Notes: generated from the letters alone by a model not told the origin. Positions 1-6,513 are shown, counted from the stretch's first letter. The stretch is 13,031 nt of DNA from Flavobacterium psychrophilum (GCA_945905915.1 CAMDQL010000050.1:1-13031); one strand, 5' to 3'. Made by a program: numbers and translations.

Positions 1-343
1 CTAGGCTTTCTGTTGAAGTATCTCCTTCGCCACCACCAGTTAAATCTAATTGTACACGATAAGATATCTTTTCTTTTTTTGAACTACCTGAAAAATTCAA
101 ACGAGCCCTTCTAATTCTCATCCTATTGTATAAGGAAGAATCGTTGTTATCTATATATTTTTTACTATCAATGTAAGGTTGTAAATATCCTGAAATTTCC
201 ATTTTATAGTTGTTGTATTTTCCTGAAAATTCCAAGCCCTCCCCAAATTTATATTTGTTTATTATAATCTCTTGGGCATTTGCATATTCTACAAATAATA
301 GTAGTAAAATAATTAAAGTTAGTATCCTTTTTAGATTCTTCAT
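1..343 (-). CDS. Outer-membrane porin, phosphate-selective porin O/P type (3' end missing)
   Basis: Only the first 114 codons are present; the gene runs off the left edge without a stop. It begins MKNLKRIL and has a Sec signal peptide of about 24 residues with a strongly hydrophobic core, ending ANA-Q (likely cleavage before the Gln). The mature start is rich in alternating beta-strand sequence, and a block of the type RMRIRRARLNFSG followed by YRVQLDL resembles the opening strands of the OprP/OprO-like porin family common in Bacteroidota. From family knowledge the product would be an outer-membrane beta barrel for anion or phosphate uptake. The start lies 22 bp after the stop of the upstream lipoprotein gene, so the two are probably cotranscribed. 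Family assignment rests on a short N-terminal piece; another beta-barrel porin is possible. Confidence 0.68.
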   Translation of the reverse strand, partial: MKNLKRILTLIILLLLFVEYANAQEIIINKYKFGEGLEFSGKYNNYKMEISGYLQPYIDSKKYIDNNDSSLYNRMRIRRARLNFSGSSKKEKISYRVQLDLTGGGEGDTSTESL

Positions 344-365
344 TTTTGTTTTCTAACTTTATAAA

Positions 366-1667
366 TTAATTTCTAAGATTCCAAGAACTATTAATTCTCA
401 ATCCATCTATAATAACATTTGGAGAATTTGCATTATCTTGTCTAAGTACTACTCTTCCTGGAAGAATATCAACTGAAGAAGTGTCTTCAATTCCAATAGT
501 TGGAACACTTGGTTCATTTAGGTAGTTTGAAGTTGTGTCAAAAACATATAAACTTGTTTCGTCACGGCCTACGTTTCCGTTGGCATTCGTAACTGTTGAA
601 TTAACAATTTTATATTTGATAACTACGAGGTAAGTAGTCCCATAATCATATAGATTCGTTGTATATCTATTGGTTAAATTAGCTGCAAATCCAAACTTAA
701 ATTTTGAAGGATTAGTTGCATCTTGATTTATCATTAGTTTACCTCGGTAAGCAGTATCTGCAACATCATTATTTCCAAAGCCAAAGAAATATTGATCAAT
801 ACATTGAGGTGAAGCAGATGCTTTTATAAGAAATGAAGCATATACAGTGCCTGATGAAACGGAATTAAATTGTAAAGAGACATCCTGTCCAATACTTGTT
901 ACGCTAGCCGCATTACCAATTCCAGAACCAAAATAGTTAGGAAATGTAAGACCTGGCGAGGTTATCAGTATTGGGTTAGTAGTGCCGCTACTATGAGCAA
1001 TCCATCCATTTGCTGTTAAAGCTGTTCCAGAAGATGCGTCAAAATTATCAGAAGCAATATTTGCTGCAGGAATACTTGCCGTAACTGTAAATGACGCTGT
1101 TGTCGTGCCTGAGGCAAAAGTTCCAAAAGCTGCTTGTGTAGCAGTAATAGTAGATACTCCTGCGCCAACTACTGTAACCGTGGTACCGTTGATTGTTGCA
1201 ACAGCTGTATTACTGCTTGAATACGAAAATGAACCACCACTATTAGATGTTGGTGGCGTAATTTGAAAAGGAAGACTTCCCATCATTTTTGATGGAATAT
1301 TAAAAGATCCAAATGTTGGTGGTTCTAATTGAGAGACAGTAAATGTTGCTGTAACCGATCCGCTACCATAACCACCATCAGCCTGCTGAAAAGCTGTAAT
1401 AGTAGTTGTTCCAATTCCAACAATAGTTACTGTCGATCCGCTAATTGTTGCTATTGAAGAATCTGCACAAGTGTAGGTAAATACTCCGGCACTATTAGAA
1501 GTTGGTGGGGTTAATAAGAAAGGTGTACTTCCAATTCGTTTTGCTGGCACTGTAAAAGTTCCTATTGTCGGTGGAAATGGGCTTACATCTTCAGTAGTGC
1601 AGGCTAATATACATGACAGTAAAAATAAAACAGAAAGAAAAATTAATGATTTATGAAAATTCTTCAT
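366..1667 (-). CDS. Lipoprotein with two Ig-like (Big-type) repeats and a C-terminal secreted-protein module
   Basis: 433 residues. The N terminus is a lipoprotein signal: a hydrophobic core followed by two possible lipobox cysteines, Cys19 (LLSC) and Cys23 (ILAC). Cys23 is the better candidate because it is followed by TTED, an acidic stretch of the kind that acts as a surface-export signal in Bacteroidota. Two tandem repeats of about 80 residues (about 32-111 and 116-195) each begin PPT-G-F and contain TPPTSNS, a VATI/IATI strand, TVT-VG-G and TITA, and end TFTV; they read as Ig-like beta sandwiches of the bacterial Big type. Residues about 205-433 form a separate module (NGW, NPIL, GSGIGNAA, TYLVVIKYK, VVLRQDN, WNL) that is also the body of the protein at 2858-3898. 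No catalytic motif is visible. A cell-surface binding or adhesion role is inferred. The gene is divergent from the esterase gene and followed closely by a porin gene. Confidence 0.8.
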   Translation of the reverse strand: MKNFHKSLIFLSVLFLLSCILACTTEDVSPFPPTIGTFTVPAKRIGSTPFLLTPPTSNSAGVFTYTCADSSIATISGSTVTIVGIGTTTITAFQQADGGYGSGSVTATFTVSQLEPPTFGSFNIPSKMMGSLPFQITPPTSNSGGSFSYSSSNTAVATINGTTVTVVGAGVSTITATQAAFGTFASGTTTASFTVTASIPAANIASDNFDASSGTALTANGWIAHSSGTTNPILITSPGLTFPNYFGSGIGNAASVTSIGQDVSLQFNSVSSGTVYASFLIKASASPQCIDQYFFGFGNNDVADTAYRGKLMINQDATNPSKFKFGFAANLTNRYTTNLYDYGTTYLVVIKYKIVNSTVTNANGNVGRDETSLYVFDTTSNYLNEPSVPTIGIEDTSSVDILPGRVVLRQDNANSPNVIIDGLRINSSWNLRN

Positions 1668-1739
1668 TTTATTTGAGATTTAAGAATAATTATTATTTAA
1701 TTAATTATTTGTTTAGAAATAGACGTAATTATTAAAAAA

Positions 1740-1747
1740 CAAATATA
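1740..1747 (-). promoter_or_regulatory. Candidate -7 promoter element for the lipoprotein gene
   Basis: On the reverse strand this reads TATATTTG, an exact match to the Bacteroidota -7 consensus TAnnTTTG, about 73 bp before the ATG at 1667. No clear -33 TTG stands at the usual distance and the region is extremely AT-rich, so a chance match is possible. The rest of the divergent gap (1668-1837) is AT-rich with no convincing promoter for the rightward gene. Confidence 0.35.
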
Positions 1748-1837
1748 TATATAAATAATTAACATATTATATTTTTTTGTAATCTTGTAAATAGTTATTG
1801 CTGGAACCAACCATCAAAAAAAAAAGATAGTATTATC

Positions 1838-2743
1838 ATGAAAAATTTCCTTTTTAAATTTTCATTTTTTTTAGTTTTAATCGTAACTTCTTGTTCAAAA
1901 GATAAAGATATCAATAATCCGCCAAGTAAATTAAATACTGGCGCAAACCAATTTGTATTCACCTATAATGGTTTGCCTCAAAAACCAATAAATGTTTTTT
2001 ATAATATTCCAAATGGTAATCGGACAAATATGCCAATTGTTATCGTTTTTCATGGAGATGAACGAAATGCAAGCGATTATCGTGACATTTGGATTAATGC
2101 CTCAAATCAATATGGATTTATGGTATTTGCACCAGAATTTAATAGTGTTGATTTTCCAGGAGGTAGCTCCTATATAATTGGGAATGTTTATCAAGATGGT
2201 AATTTTCCTACTGCTCAAACTTTAAATAATGAGAGTATTTGGACCTTTTCAATGATTGAACCGCTCTTTGATTTTATTAAAGCTAACTCTGGAAGTGATG
2301 CAAATACTTATAATATGTTTGGTCATTCTGGAGGAGGTCAATTTGTGCATCGATTCGTTTTGATTAAGCCAAATGCTCGATTTGACAAAGCTATTGCAGC
2401 AAATAGTGGTTGGTATACAGTCCCAGATGGTGTTGCTAGTTTTCCATATGGAATTATGAATTGTCCAATTGCTACTATTAGTCCAAATAATTATTTTAGT
2501 AGAAAATTATTCATTACTGTAGGGAGCTTGGATAATAATGGCTCTGACCCATCTATTCGTCATAACCCAGCAAGCGATTTACAAGGGTTAAATAGACTTG
2601 ATAGGGCTAATTATTTCTTTTCGAGAAGTCAAATTTACGCAAATTCCAACAACGCAACATTTAACTGGCAGTTTCATACCGTTCCCAATTCGGGTCATGA
2701 TGCGGTGTTAATGTCAAATAATGCTGTTAGTTTACTTTTCTAG
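1838..2743 (+). CDS. Lipoprotein alpha/beta hydrolase, esterase/PHB-depolymerase-like
   Basis: 301 residues. The signal peptide ends in a lipobox VTSC with Cys19 as the lipidated residue, followed by SKDKD, an acidic stretch suggesting export to the outer face of the outer membrane. The rest is one alpha/beta hydrolase domain. The oxyanion-hole segment HGDE is at 72-75. The nucleophile elbow GHSGG has Ser164. Asp232 (VGSLDNN) is a likely acid, and His287 (NSGHD) the catalytic base. Order and spacing fit the secreted esterase superfamily that includes PHB depolymerases, feruloyl esterases and LpqC-like proteins; which ester it cuts cannot be told. It is divergent from one protein carrying the shared module and followed 114 bp later by a second, suggesting a common surface function. 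The ATG start is fixed by the signal peptide. Confidence 0.8.
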   Translation: MKNFLFKFSFFLVLIVTSCSKDKDINNPPSKLNTGANQFVFTYNGLPQKPINVFYNIPNGNRTNMPIVIVFHGDERNASDYRDIWINASNQYGFMVFAPEFNSVDFPGGSSYIIGNVYQDGNFPTAQTLNNESIWTFSMIEPLFDFIKANSGSDANTYNMFGHSGGGQFVHRFVLIKPNARFDKAIAANSGWYTVPDGVASFPYGIMNCPIATISPNNYFSRKLFITVGSLDNNGSDPSIRHNPASDLQGLNRLDRANYFFSRSQIYANSNNATFNWQFHTVPNSGHDAVLMSNNAVSLLF

Positions 2744-2857
2744 AAAATATGAATATTGGTATAAATTGCAATTAATAATTATTTTTTAACAATTAAATTT
2801 TAAGAAAAGAATAAATTTTTATTTACTTTTACATAATTAATTATAAAATAATTTTTT

Positions 2858-3898
2858 ATGAAAAAACTTTACACATTTTTAATTTTATTATCTTTTGGAT
2901 TTACTTTTGGTCAATCTAACTATTTAGTTGAAAATTTTGATTATGCCGCAACTACACAATTAACAAGTAATGGTTGGAATAAACATAGTGGAACTACAAA
3001 TCCTATTTTAGTGAGTAATGCAGGATTAACTTTTTCAGGTTATATTGGAAGTGGAGTTGGAAACGCTGCTTTGGTTAACAATACTGGAGAAGATTTAAAT
3101 AAACCTTTTGGAGCTGACATAAATTCAGGAAGCGTTTATGCCTCTTTTTTGGTATCTGTAACTGCTACCGCACCATTAGTCTACTTTTTTCACCTTGGAT
3201 ATTATGCTGCTCCAACTGCTCCTGTTTATACTGCTTTAAGCAATGCATTTAGAGCAAGAACATATATAGCCCCAGGTACTGATCCAGCTACGCAATTTAA
3301 ATTAGGTTTGGCATTTAATGCTTCTACTGCTACGCAGGGAGAAACTTCAAATTTAACTATTGGGCAAACCTATCTAGTCGTAGTAAAATATAAATTTATA
3401 ACTGGTGATTTTAATGATGAAGTTAGTTTATTTGTATACTCAACAACTGATGCAATTCCAACTTCTGAGCCTGCCACACCAACTTTAGGCCCATTTACAA
3501 ATACAACTTCAGGATCACCTGCTGCTCCAACTGCAGATGCACCATTATTACAAGCAGTAGTTTTAAGACAAGATAATACTTCGCAAAGAATAACTGTGGA
3601 TGGTATTTATGTAAGAACAGTATGGAATCTAGTGGATGCAGGAACAGTGCTAAGTACTAACAATTTTGAATTGTCCCAAATCAGACTATACCCTAATCCT
3701 GCTTTAAATGTCTTAAATGTAAATATCAACCCAGATCTAATTAATCAGCCTTATTCTATTATTGATGGTTTAGGAAGAGTGGTTTTAAATGGCAAACTAA
3801 ATGATGTTGAAAACACCATAAATGTAGAGCAATTATCAAAAGGTATTTATTATCTAAAGCTATCAAACAATAAGTCTAGTAAGTTTATAAAGGAGTAA
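2858..3898 (+). CDS. T9SS-secreted protein with C-terminal type A sorting domain
   Basis: 346 residues. A Sec signal peptide ends at about residue 19 (FTFGQ). Residues about 22-258 are a beta-rich module clearly related to the C-terminal half of the 433-residue lipoprotein at 366-1667: shared blocks include NGW, SGTTNPIL, GSGVGNAA, VYASFL, TYLVVVKYK, VVLRQDN and WNL. Residues about 268-346 are a typical type A T9SS C-terminal sorting domain, with LYPNP at 277-281, a DGLGRVV strand and GIYYLKL near the end. The protein is therefore expected to cross the outer membrane through the type IX system and be cleaved and released or anchored. No catalytic residues are recognisable; ligand binding is the likely role. 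It is followed by a clear terminator. A weak -7-like sequence, TACTTTTA, lies at 2824-2831. Confidence 0.85.
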   Translation: MKKLYTFLILLSFGFTFGQSNYLVENFDYAATTQLTSNGWNKHSGTTNPILVSNAGLTFSGYIGSGVGNAALVNNTGEDLNKPFGADINSGSVYASFLVSVTATAPLVYFFHLGYYAAPTAPVYTALSNAFRARTYIAPGTDPATQFKLGLAFNASTATQGETSNLTIGQTYLVVVKYKFITGDFNDEVSLFVYSTTDAIPTSEPATPTLGPFTNTTSGSPAAPTADAPLLQAVVLRQDNTSQRITVDGIYVRTVWNLVDAGTVLSTNNFELSQIRLYPNPALNVLNVNINPDLINQPYSIIDGLGRVVLNGKLNDVENTINVEQLSKGIYYLKLSNNKSSKFIKE

Positions 3899-3923
3899 CA
3901 AGTACTTCCTATTTAACTAAATT

Positions 3924-3952
3924 AAGCCAGTCAGAAATGAGTGGCTTTTTTT
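3924..3952 (+). terminator. Rho-independent terminator after the T9SS-secreted protein
   Basis: The arms AAGCCAGTCA and TGAGTGGCTT pair with a single mismatch around a GAAA tetraloop and run straight into a T tract. It sits 25 bp after the stop codon at 3898, the expected place for the end of that transcript. Confidence 0.85.
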
Positions 3953-4021
3953 ATAGGTATAACTAACATTATTTGATAATACGTCAATCAAAAAAATTGT
4001 ATATTAGCTATTGTTAATATT
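3953..4021. other. Gene-free AT-rich spacer between convergent transcripts
   Basis: This short stretch separates two terminators. I see no reading frame, repeat or promoter match in it. With the tRNA locus it makes up the 473-base interval without a protein gene (3899-4371). Confidence 0.5.
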
Positions 4022-4051
4022 AAAAGCCTCTAGATTTCTCTAGAGGCTTTT
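4022..4051 (-). terminator. Terminator of the tRNA-Val transcript, probably bidirectional
   Basis: A perfect 13-bp inverted repeat (AAAAGCCTCTAGA against its complement) encloses a 4-nt loop. Read on the reverse strand it lies 8 bases past the 3' end of the tRNA and finishes in TTTTAATATT. On the forward strand it also ends in a short T run, so it can back up the terminator at 3924. Confidence 0.85.
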
Positions 4052-4059
4052 GGTTTAAG

Positions 4060-4134
4060 TGGGCGATGAGGGGTTCGAACCCCCGACCCCCTCGGTGTAA
4101 ACGAGGTGCTCTGAACCAGCTGAGCTAATCGCCC
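4060..4134 (-). tRNA. tRNA-Val, anticodon UAC
   Basis: The 75-nt cloverleaf is complete on the reverse strand. The acceptor stem is GGGCGAT/ATCGCCC with discriminator A. The D stem is GCTC/GAGC. The anticodon stem is CCTCG/CGAGG with loop TTTACAC, giving anticodon TAC (valine). The variable region is GGGTC, and the T stem is GGGGG/CCCTC with loop TTCGAAC. CCA is not encoded, since the bases after the discriminator are CTT. It is the last and only intact member of three tandem tRNA-like units, with a terminator just downstream. Confidence 0.95.
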
Positions 4135-4154
4135 CAATATTTTTTAATCTTGCT

Positions 4155-4211
4155 GAACCCTGACCCTCCCGATTGCATCGGGATGCTCTGAACCAGCTGA
4201 GCTAATCGCCC
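4155..4211 (-). pseudogene. Broken tRNA-Val copy 1, 3' end missing, altered anticodon arm
   Basis: From 4211 leftwards the reverse strand repeats the first 28 nt of the tRNA-Val exactly (acceptor 5' strand, D arm). Then comes a replaced anticodon arm of identical length, TCCCG/CGGGA with loop ATGCAAT, then GGGTC and the 5' side of the T arm up to TTC. The T-stem 3' strand, the acceptor 3' strand and the discriminator are absent, so no acceptor stem can form. Read in register the anticodon would be GCA, but loop positions 32 and 38 (A and T) are atypical. The copy is very unlikely to be charged. A 20-nt AT-rich spacer joins it to the intact tRNA. Confidence 0.85.
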
Positions 4212-4231
4212 CAATATTTTTTAATCTTGCT

Positions 4232-4288
4232 GAGCCCTGACCCTCCCGATTGCATCGGGATGTTCTGAACCAGCTGAGCTAATTGCCC
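4232..4288 (-). pseudogene. Broken tRNA-Val copy 2, 3' end missing, altered anticodon arm
   Basis: Second copy of the same truncated unit, exactly 77 bp from the first. Over the full 77-bp period (4135-4211 against 4212-4288) I count three differences, one of them in the acceptor strand (GGGCAAT instead of GGGCGAT). It has the same replaced anticodon arm and the same loss of the 3' quarter. It is the unit nearest the promoter. Confidence 0.83.
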
Positions 4289-4323
4289 CAATAAAGTGCT
4301 TTACTATTACTGTAATGCGAGTG

Positions 4324-4353
4324 CAAATATACAAGGATAATTTAGTTTTACAA
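4324..4353 (-). promoter_or_regulatory. Promoter of the tRNA-Val locus
   Basis: On the reverse strand TTG (4353-4351) is followed after exactly 19 nt by TATATTTG (4331-4324), an exact fit to the Bacteroidota consensus TTG-N19-21-TAnnTTTG. Initiation would be near 4317. Both truncated tRNA copies would therefore be transcribed, giving a leader of roughly 180 nt before the 5' end of the mature tRNA. Confidence 0.75.
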
Positions 4354-4371
4354 GAGATTCACAAAAAAAAA

Positions 4372-4758
4372 TTACTTTTTCTCAATCTTTTCTAATAGAA
4401 CTTTTGTAGGATAATTTACCATTGTAATAGTAATGTCTTCATTTTTAGAAGTTTTACCTTCAATAATATATATTTTTCCTTTTCGATACGGTTCATTACT
4501 TTTTTCAAAATCAACATCTCCATAAGTCAAACTTTGTTTAATATCCTCTAAAGTAACCCATTTTTCCTTGAATGATTGTTGTGCAAGGGAATCAATTTCT
4601 AGTGATTTACTTCGCAAATCTTTTAATACACGACAATTAGGAAAATAACAAAATTCGACACCGCGATCTGTTGCTTTTGATTTTAAAAACCACATAACAA
4701 AGATTCCTCCAAGTAATAATCCGAATAAATAATAAGCTAAACGAAACTGAAATTTCAT
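4372..4758 (-). CDS. Small membrane-anchored protein, DUF4258-type
   Basis: 128 residues. One hydrophobic segment (about residues 7-25) after a basic start MKFQFR suggests an inner-membrane anchor with the rest outside the cytoplasm. A Cys pair in the segment FCYFPNC (about 37-42) follows. The soluble part contains LEDIKQSLTYGDVDF, KIYIIEGKT and a final ITITMVNY strand. Overall pattern and position next to ald match a small family in Flavobacteriaceae that I associate with DUF4258; this is from memory of the family. No enzymatic motif is seen and no function is known. It starts 74 bp downstream of ald, with an inverted repeat and a possible -7 element between them, so it may have its own promoter. 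Confidence 0.65.
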   Translation of the reverse strand: MKFQFRLAYYLFGLLLGGIFVMWFLKSKATDRGVEFCYFPNCRVLKDLRSKSLEIDSLAQQSFKEKWVTLEDIKQSLTYGDVDFEKSNEPYRKGKIYIIEGKTSKNEDITITMVNYPTKVLLEKIEKK

Positions 4759-4774
4759 ACCAAATAAATTTGTG

Positions 4775-4795
4775 CAAATTTAGTGTAAATTACAC
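4775..4795 (-). promoter_or_regulatory. Possible promoter element and operator-like palindrome before the DUF4258 gene
   Basis: On the reverse strand TAAATTTG (4782-4775) matches the -7 consensus. It directly abuts a perfect inverted repeat GTGTAA-A-TTACAC (4783-4795), where a repressor could cover the promoter. No -33 TTG at the right spacing is visible, so the promoter itself is weakly supported. The palindrome is clear in the sequence; its role is inferred. Confidence 0.35.
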
Positions 4796-4832
4796 AAATA
4801 ACCACATTCATTGGTTGATGTTTTAAAGTGAG

Positions 4833-6029
4833 TTAAAAAACAATTAGATTGATATCTCTGTGTTCTAAATTAAACCAATCGGCAATAGCTTTATTAGTTA
4901 ACAAGCCATGATAACTGTAAATACCATGTTTTAAACCACTGTTGCAACGAATGGCGCTCTCAATACCGCCATCTTCAGCAATTTGCAATAAAAATGGAGA
5001 AATAATATTACTGATAGACATAGATGCAGTCTTTGAATAACGCGAAGGAATATTAGGAACACAATAATGAATTACGCCATTTTTAATAAATGTTGGTTTT
5101 TCGTGCGTTGTTACTTCTGATGTTTCAAAACAACCGCCAGTATCAATACTTACATCAACAATAACAGCACCTTTTTTCATATGTTCCACCATCGTCTCTG
5201 TAACTATAATTGGAGCGCGATTTTTTCCCTTCATTGCACCAATAGCTACATCGCATCTTCGCAGTGCTTTGAGTAAAGATTTATCCTGAATAGTTGAAGT
5301 AAATATTCTTTGATTTAAAGTGTTTTGTAATCGACGTAATTTAGTAATAGAATTATCAAAAACTTCAACACTTGCGCCTAATCCTAAAGCAGTTTTGGCA
5401 GCAAATTCAGCAACTGTTCCTGCACCAATAATGACTACTTTTGTAGGAGGAACTCCTGTAATATTCCCGAAAAGCAACCCTTTACCAATTTTTTCACCAA
5501 TCATTAATTCTGAAGCAATAAGTATAGAAGCGGTTCCTGCAATTTCAGATAAAGATTTAACTGCTGGATACGATCCATCTTCGTCTTTAATGAATTCAAA
5601 AGCTAGTGCAGTAATTTTTTTTGTTGCTAACGCTTCAAAATATTCTTTTTTCTGTGTTTTTATTTGAATGGCTGAAATAATAATAGTTTCCGGGTGCATC
5701 ATTTCAATTTCCGATAGCGTAGGAGGTTCCACTTTTAATATCATTGGGCAACCCATTACTTTTTTTGTATCGTTAGTTATTTCAGCTCCTGCATCACTAT
5801 ATTCTCTGTCGGAATAACTAGAGCTTTCTCCAGCACCAGCTTCCATCATGACACGGTGTCCATGAGAAATCAAAGAAGTAACAGCATCAGGAGTTAAACA
5901 AATACGTCGTTCTTGGTAAGAAGTTTCTTTTGGAATACCAATAAATAGTTCGCTTTTGTGTCGAGCAATCTCCAATTTTTCTTCCTGTGGAAGTAATTGC
6001 GATTTTGAAAAAGGACTATAAATTGCCAT
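4833..6029 (-). CDS. ald: Alanine dehydrogenase family protein
   Basis: 398 residues, slightly longer than the classical enzyme of about 370 because of an N-terminal extension of about 28 residues. The family reaction is NAD-dependent oxidative deamination of L-alanine to pyruvate and ammonium. Visible features are GIPKET (31-36) opening the alanine dehydrogenase/transhydrogenase N-domain, Arg42 (ERRICLTP) and Lys99 (ILKVEPP) as substrate-binding residues, a Rossmann dinucleotide site GAGTVAEFAA (202-211), and Asp296 in VDVSIDTGG. By my alignment with Bacillus Ald, the active-site His96 is replaced by Gln122 (SAIQIK). The same divergent type is, as I recall, widespread in Flavobacteriia, so it is a lineage trait and not a broken gene. 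It lies 70 bp after tsaE and is probably transcribed with it. Confidence 0.85.
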   Translation of the reverse strand: MAIYSPFSKSQLLPQEEKLEIARHKSELFIGIPKETSYQERRICLTPDAVTSLISHGHRVMMEAGAGESSSYSDREYSDAGAEITNDTKKVMGCPMILKVEPPTLSEIEMMHPETIIISAIQIKTQKKEYFEALATKKITALAFEFIKDEDGSYPAVKSLSEIAGTASILIASELMIGEKIGKGLLFGNITGVPPTKVVIIGAGTVAEFAAKTALGLGASVEVFDNSITKLRRLQNTLNQRIFTSTIQDKSLLKALRRCDVAIGAMKGKNRAPIIVTETMVEHMKKGAVIVDVSIDTGGCFETSEVTTHEKPTFIKNGVIHYCVPNIPSRYSKTASMSISNIISPFLLQIAEDGGIESAIRCNSGLKHGIYSYHGLLTNKAIADWFNLEHRDINLIVF

Positions 6030-6099
6030 AACGATTTAGTTTAAAAAAGCCAAATTACTAATAATTTTTAAATTTTAAAGCAGTTGGTAAGTGAATCCA

Positions 6100-6513
6100 C
6101 TAATTTTTTAATACTAATTCTCTTTTTCCGTCGGATAAAACTTTAATTGAAATGCTGGCATGATCGATTGGAATTAGGTTGGGCGTTTTTTCGGGCCATT
6201 CAATAAAACACCAATCGTCTGAATAAAAATATTCATCTAGTCCCATATCATAACCTTCTTCTTCAGAATTTAGTCGATACAAATCAAAATGATATACAAT
6301 GGCACCTTCATAGGTACGATATTCATTTACTAATGAAAAAGTAGGACTGCTTGAATTATCTTGAACGCCTAATTCTTTTACTATTTCTTTAATCAAGGTT
6401 GTTTTTCCAGCTCCCATTTGAGCATGAAATGTAACTACTTTTTTTAATGATGTCGTAGCTAAAATTTGTTTAGCAACGGTAGTTATTTCGTCTAACGAAA
6501 AAATTATAGTCAT
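6100..6513 (-). CDS. tsaE: tRNA threonylcarbamoyladenosine biosynthesis ATPase TsaE
   Basis: 137 residues, normal for the family. TsaE is the ATPase that works with TsaB and TsaD to install threonylcarbamoyl on A37 of ANN-decoding tRNAs, in the cytoplasm. The Walker A loop is MGAGKTT (33-39). SSPTF (55-59) is the family switch segment, HFDLYRL (75-81) the hallmark block, and FIEWPE (103-108) a Walker B-like strand with the conserved Glu and Trp. The gene starts 27 bp after the porX stop, consistent with a porX-tsaE-ald transcript. The first ATG fits the family start. Confidence 0.93.
   Translation of the reverse strand: MTIIFSLDEITTVAKQILATTSLKKVVTFHAQMGAGKTTLIKEIVKELGVQDNSSSPTFSLVNEYRTYEGAIVYHFDLYRLNSEEEGYDMGLDEYFYSDDWCFIEWPEKTPNLIPIDHASISIKVLSDGKRELVLKN

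Larger units (their letters stand above)
4135..4288 (-). repeat. Two tandem 77-bp repeats carrying truncated tRNA
   Basis: The units 4135-4211 and 4212-4288 differ at three positions. Each is a spacer of about 20 nt (CAATATTTTTTAATCTTGCT on the forward strand) plus 57 nt of tRNA-like sequence. The intact tRNA-Val adjoins directly, so the array looks like tandem duplication from the tRNA gene, with the anticodon arm changed before the last duplication. Confidence 0.85.

Noticed and set aside
1992..2177. Short open frame inside the esterase gene in another frame
   Set aside because: It overlaps the oxyanion-hole region of a clear alpha/beta hydrolase and shows no independent features.
2824..2831. 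TACTTTTA as promoter of the T9SS cargo gene
   Set aside because: It departs from the consensus at the last base and has no -33 partner; not strong enough to list in such AT-rich DNA.
4135..4288. Tandem repeats as a CRISPR array
   Set aside because: There are only two units, they are contiguous without variable spacers, and they are clearly derived from the neighbouring tRNA.
4060..4288. Integration site (att) of a mobile element in the tRNA
   Set aside because: Tandem partial tRNA copies can mark integration, but these duplicate the 5' part and not the 3' end normally used, and no integrase or foreign gene is nearby.
5320..5667. Open frame of 115 codons antisense to ald
   Set aside because: It lies wholly within the well-supported ald gene, has no recognisable motif and a biased composition expected of a complementary frame.
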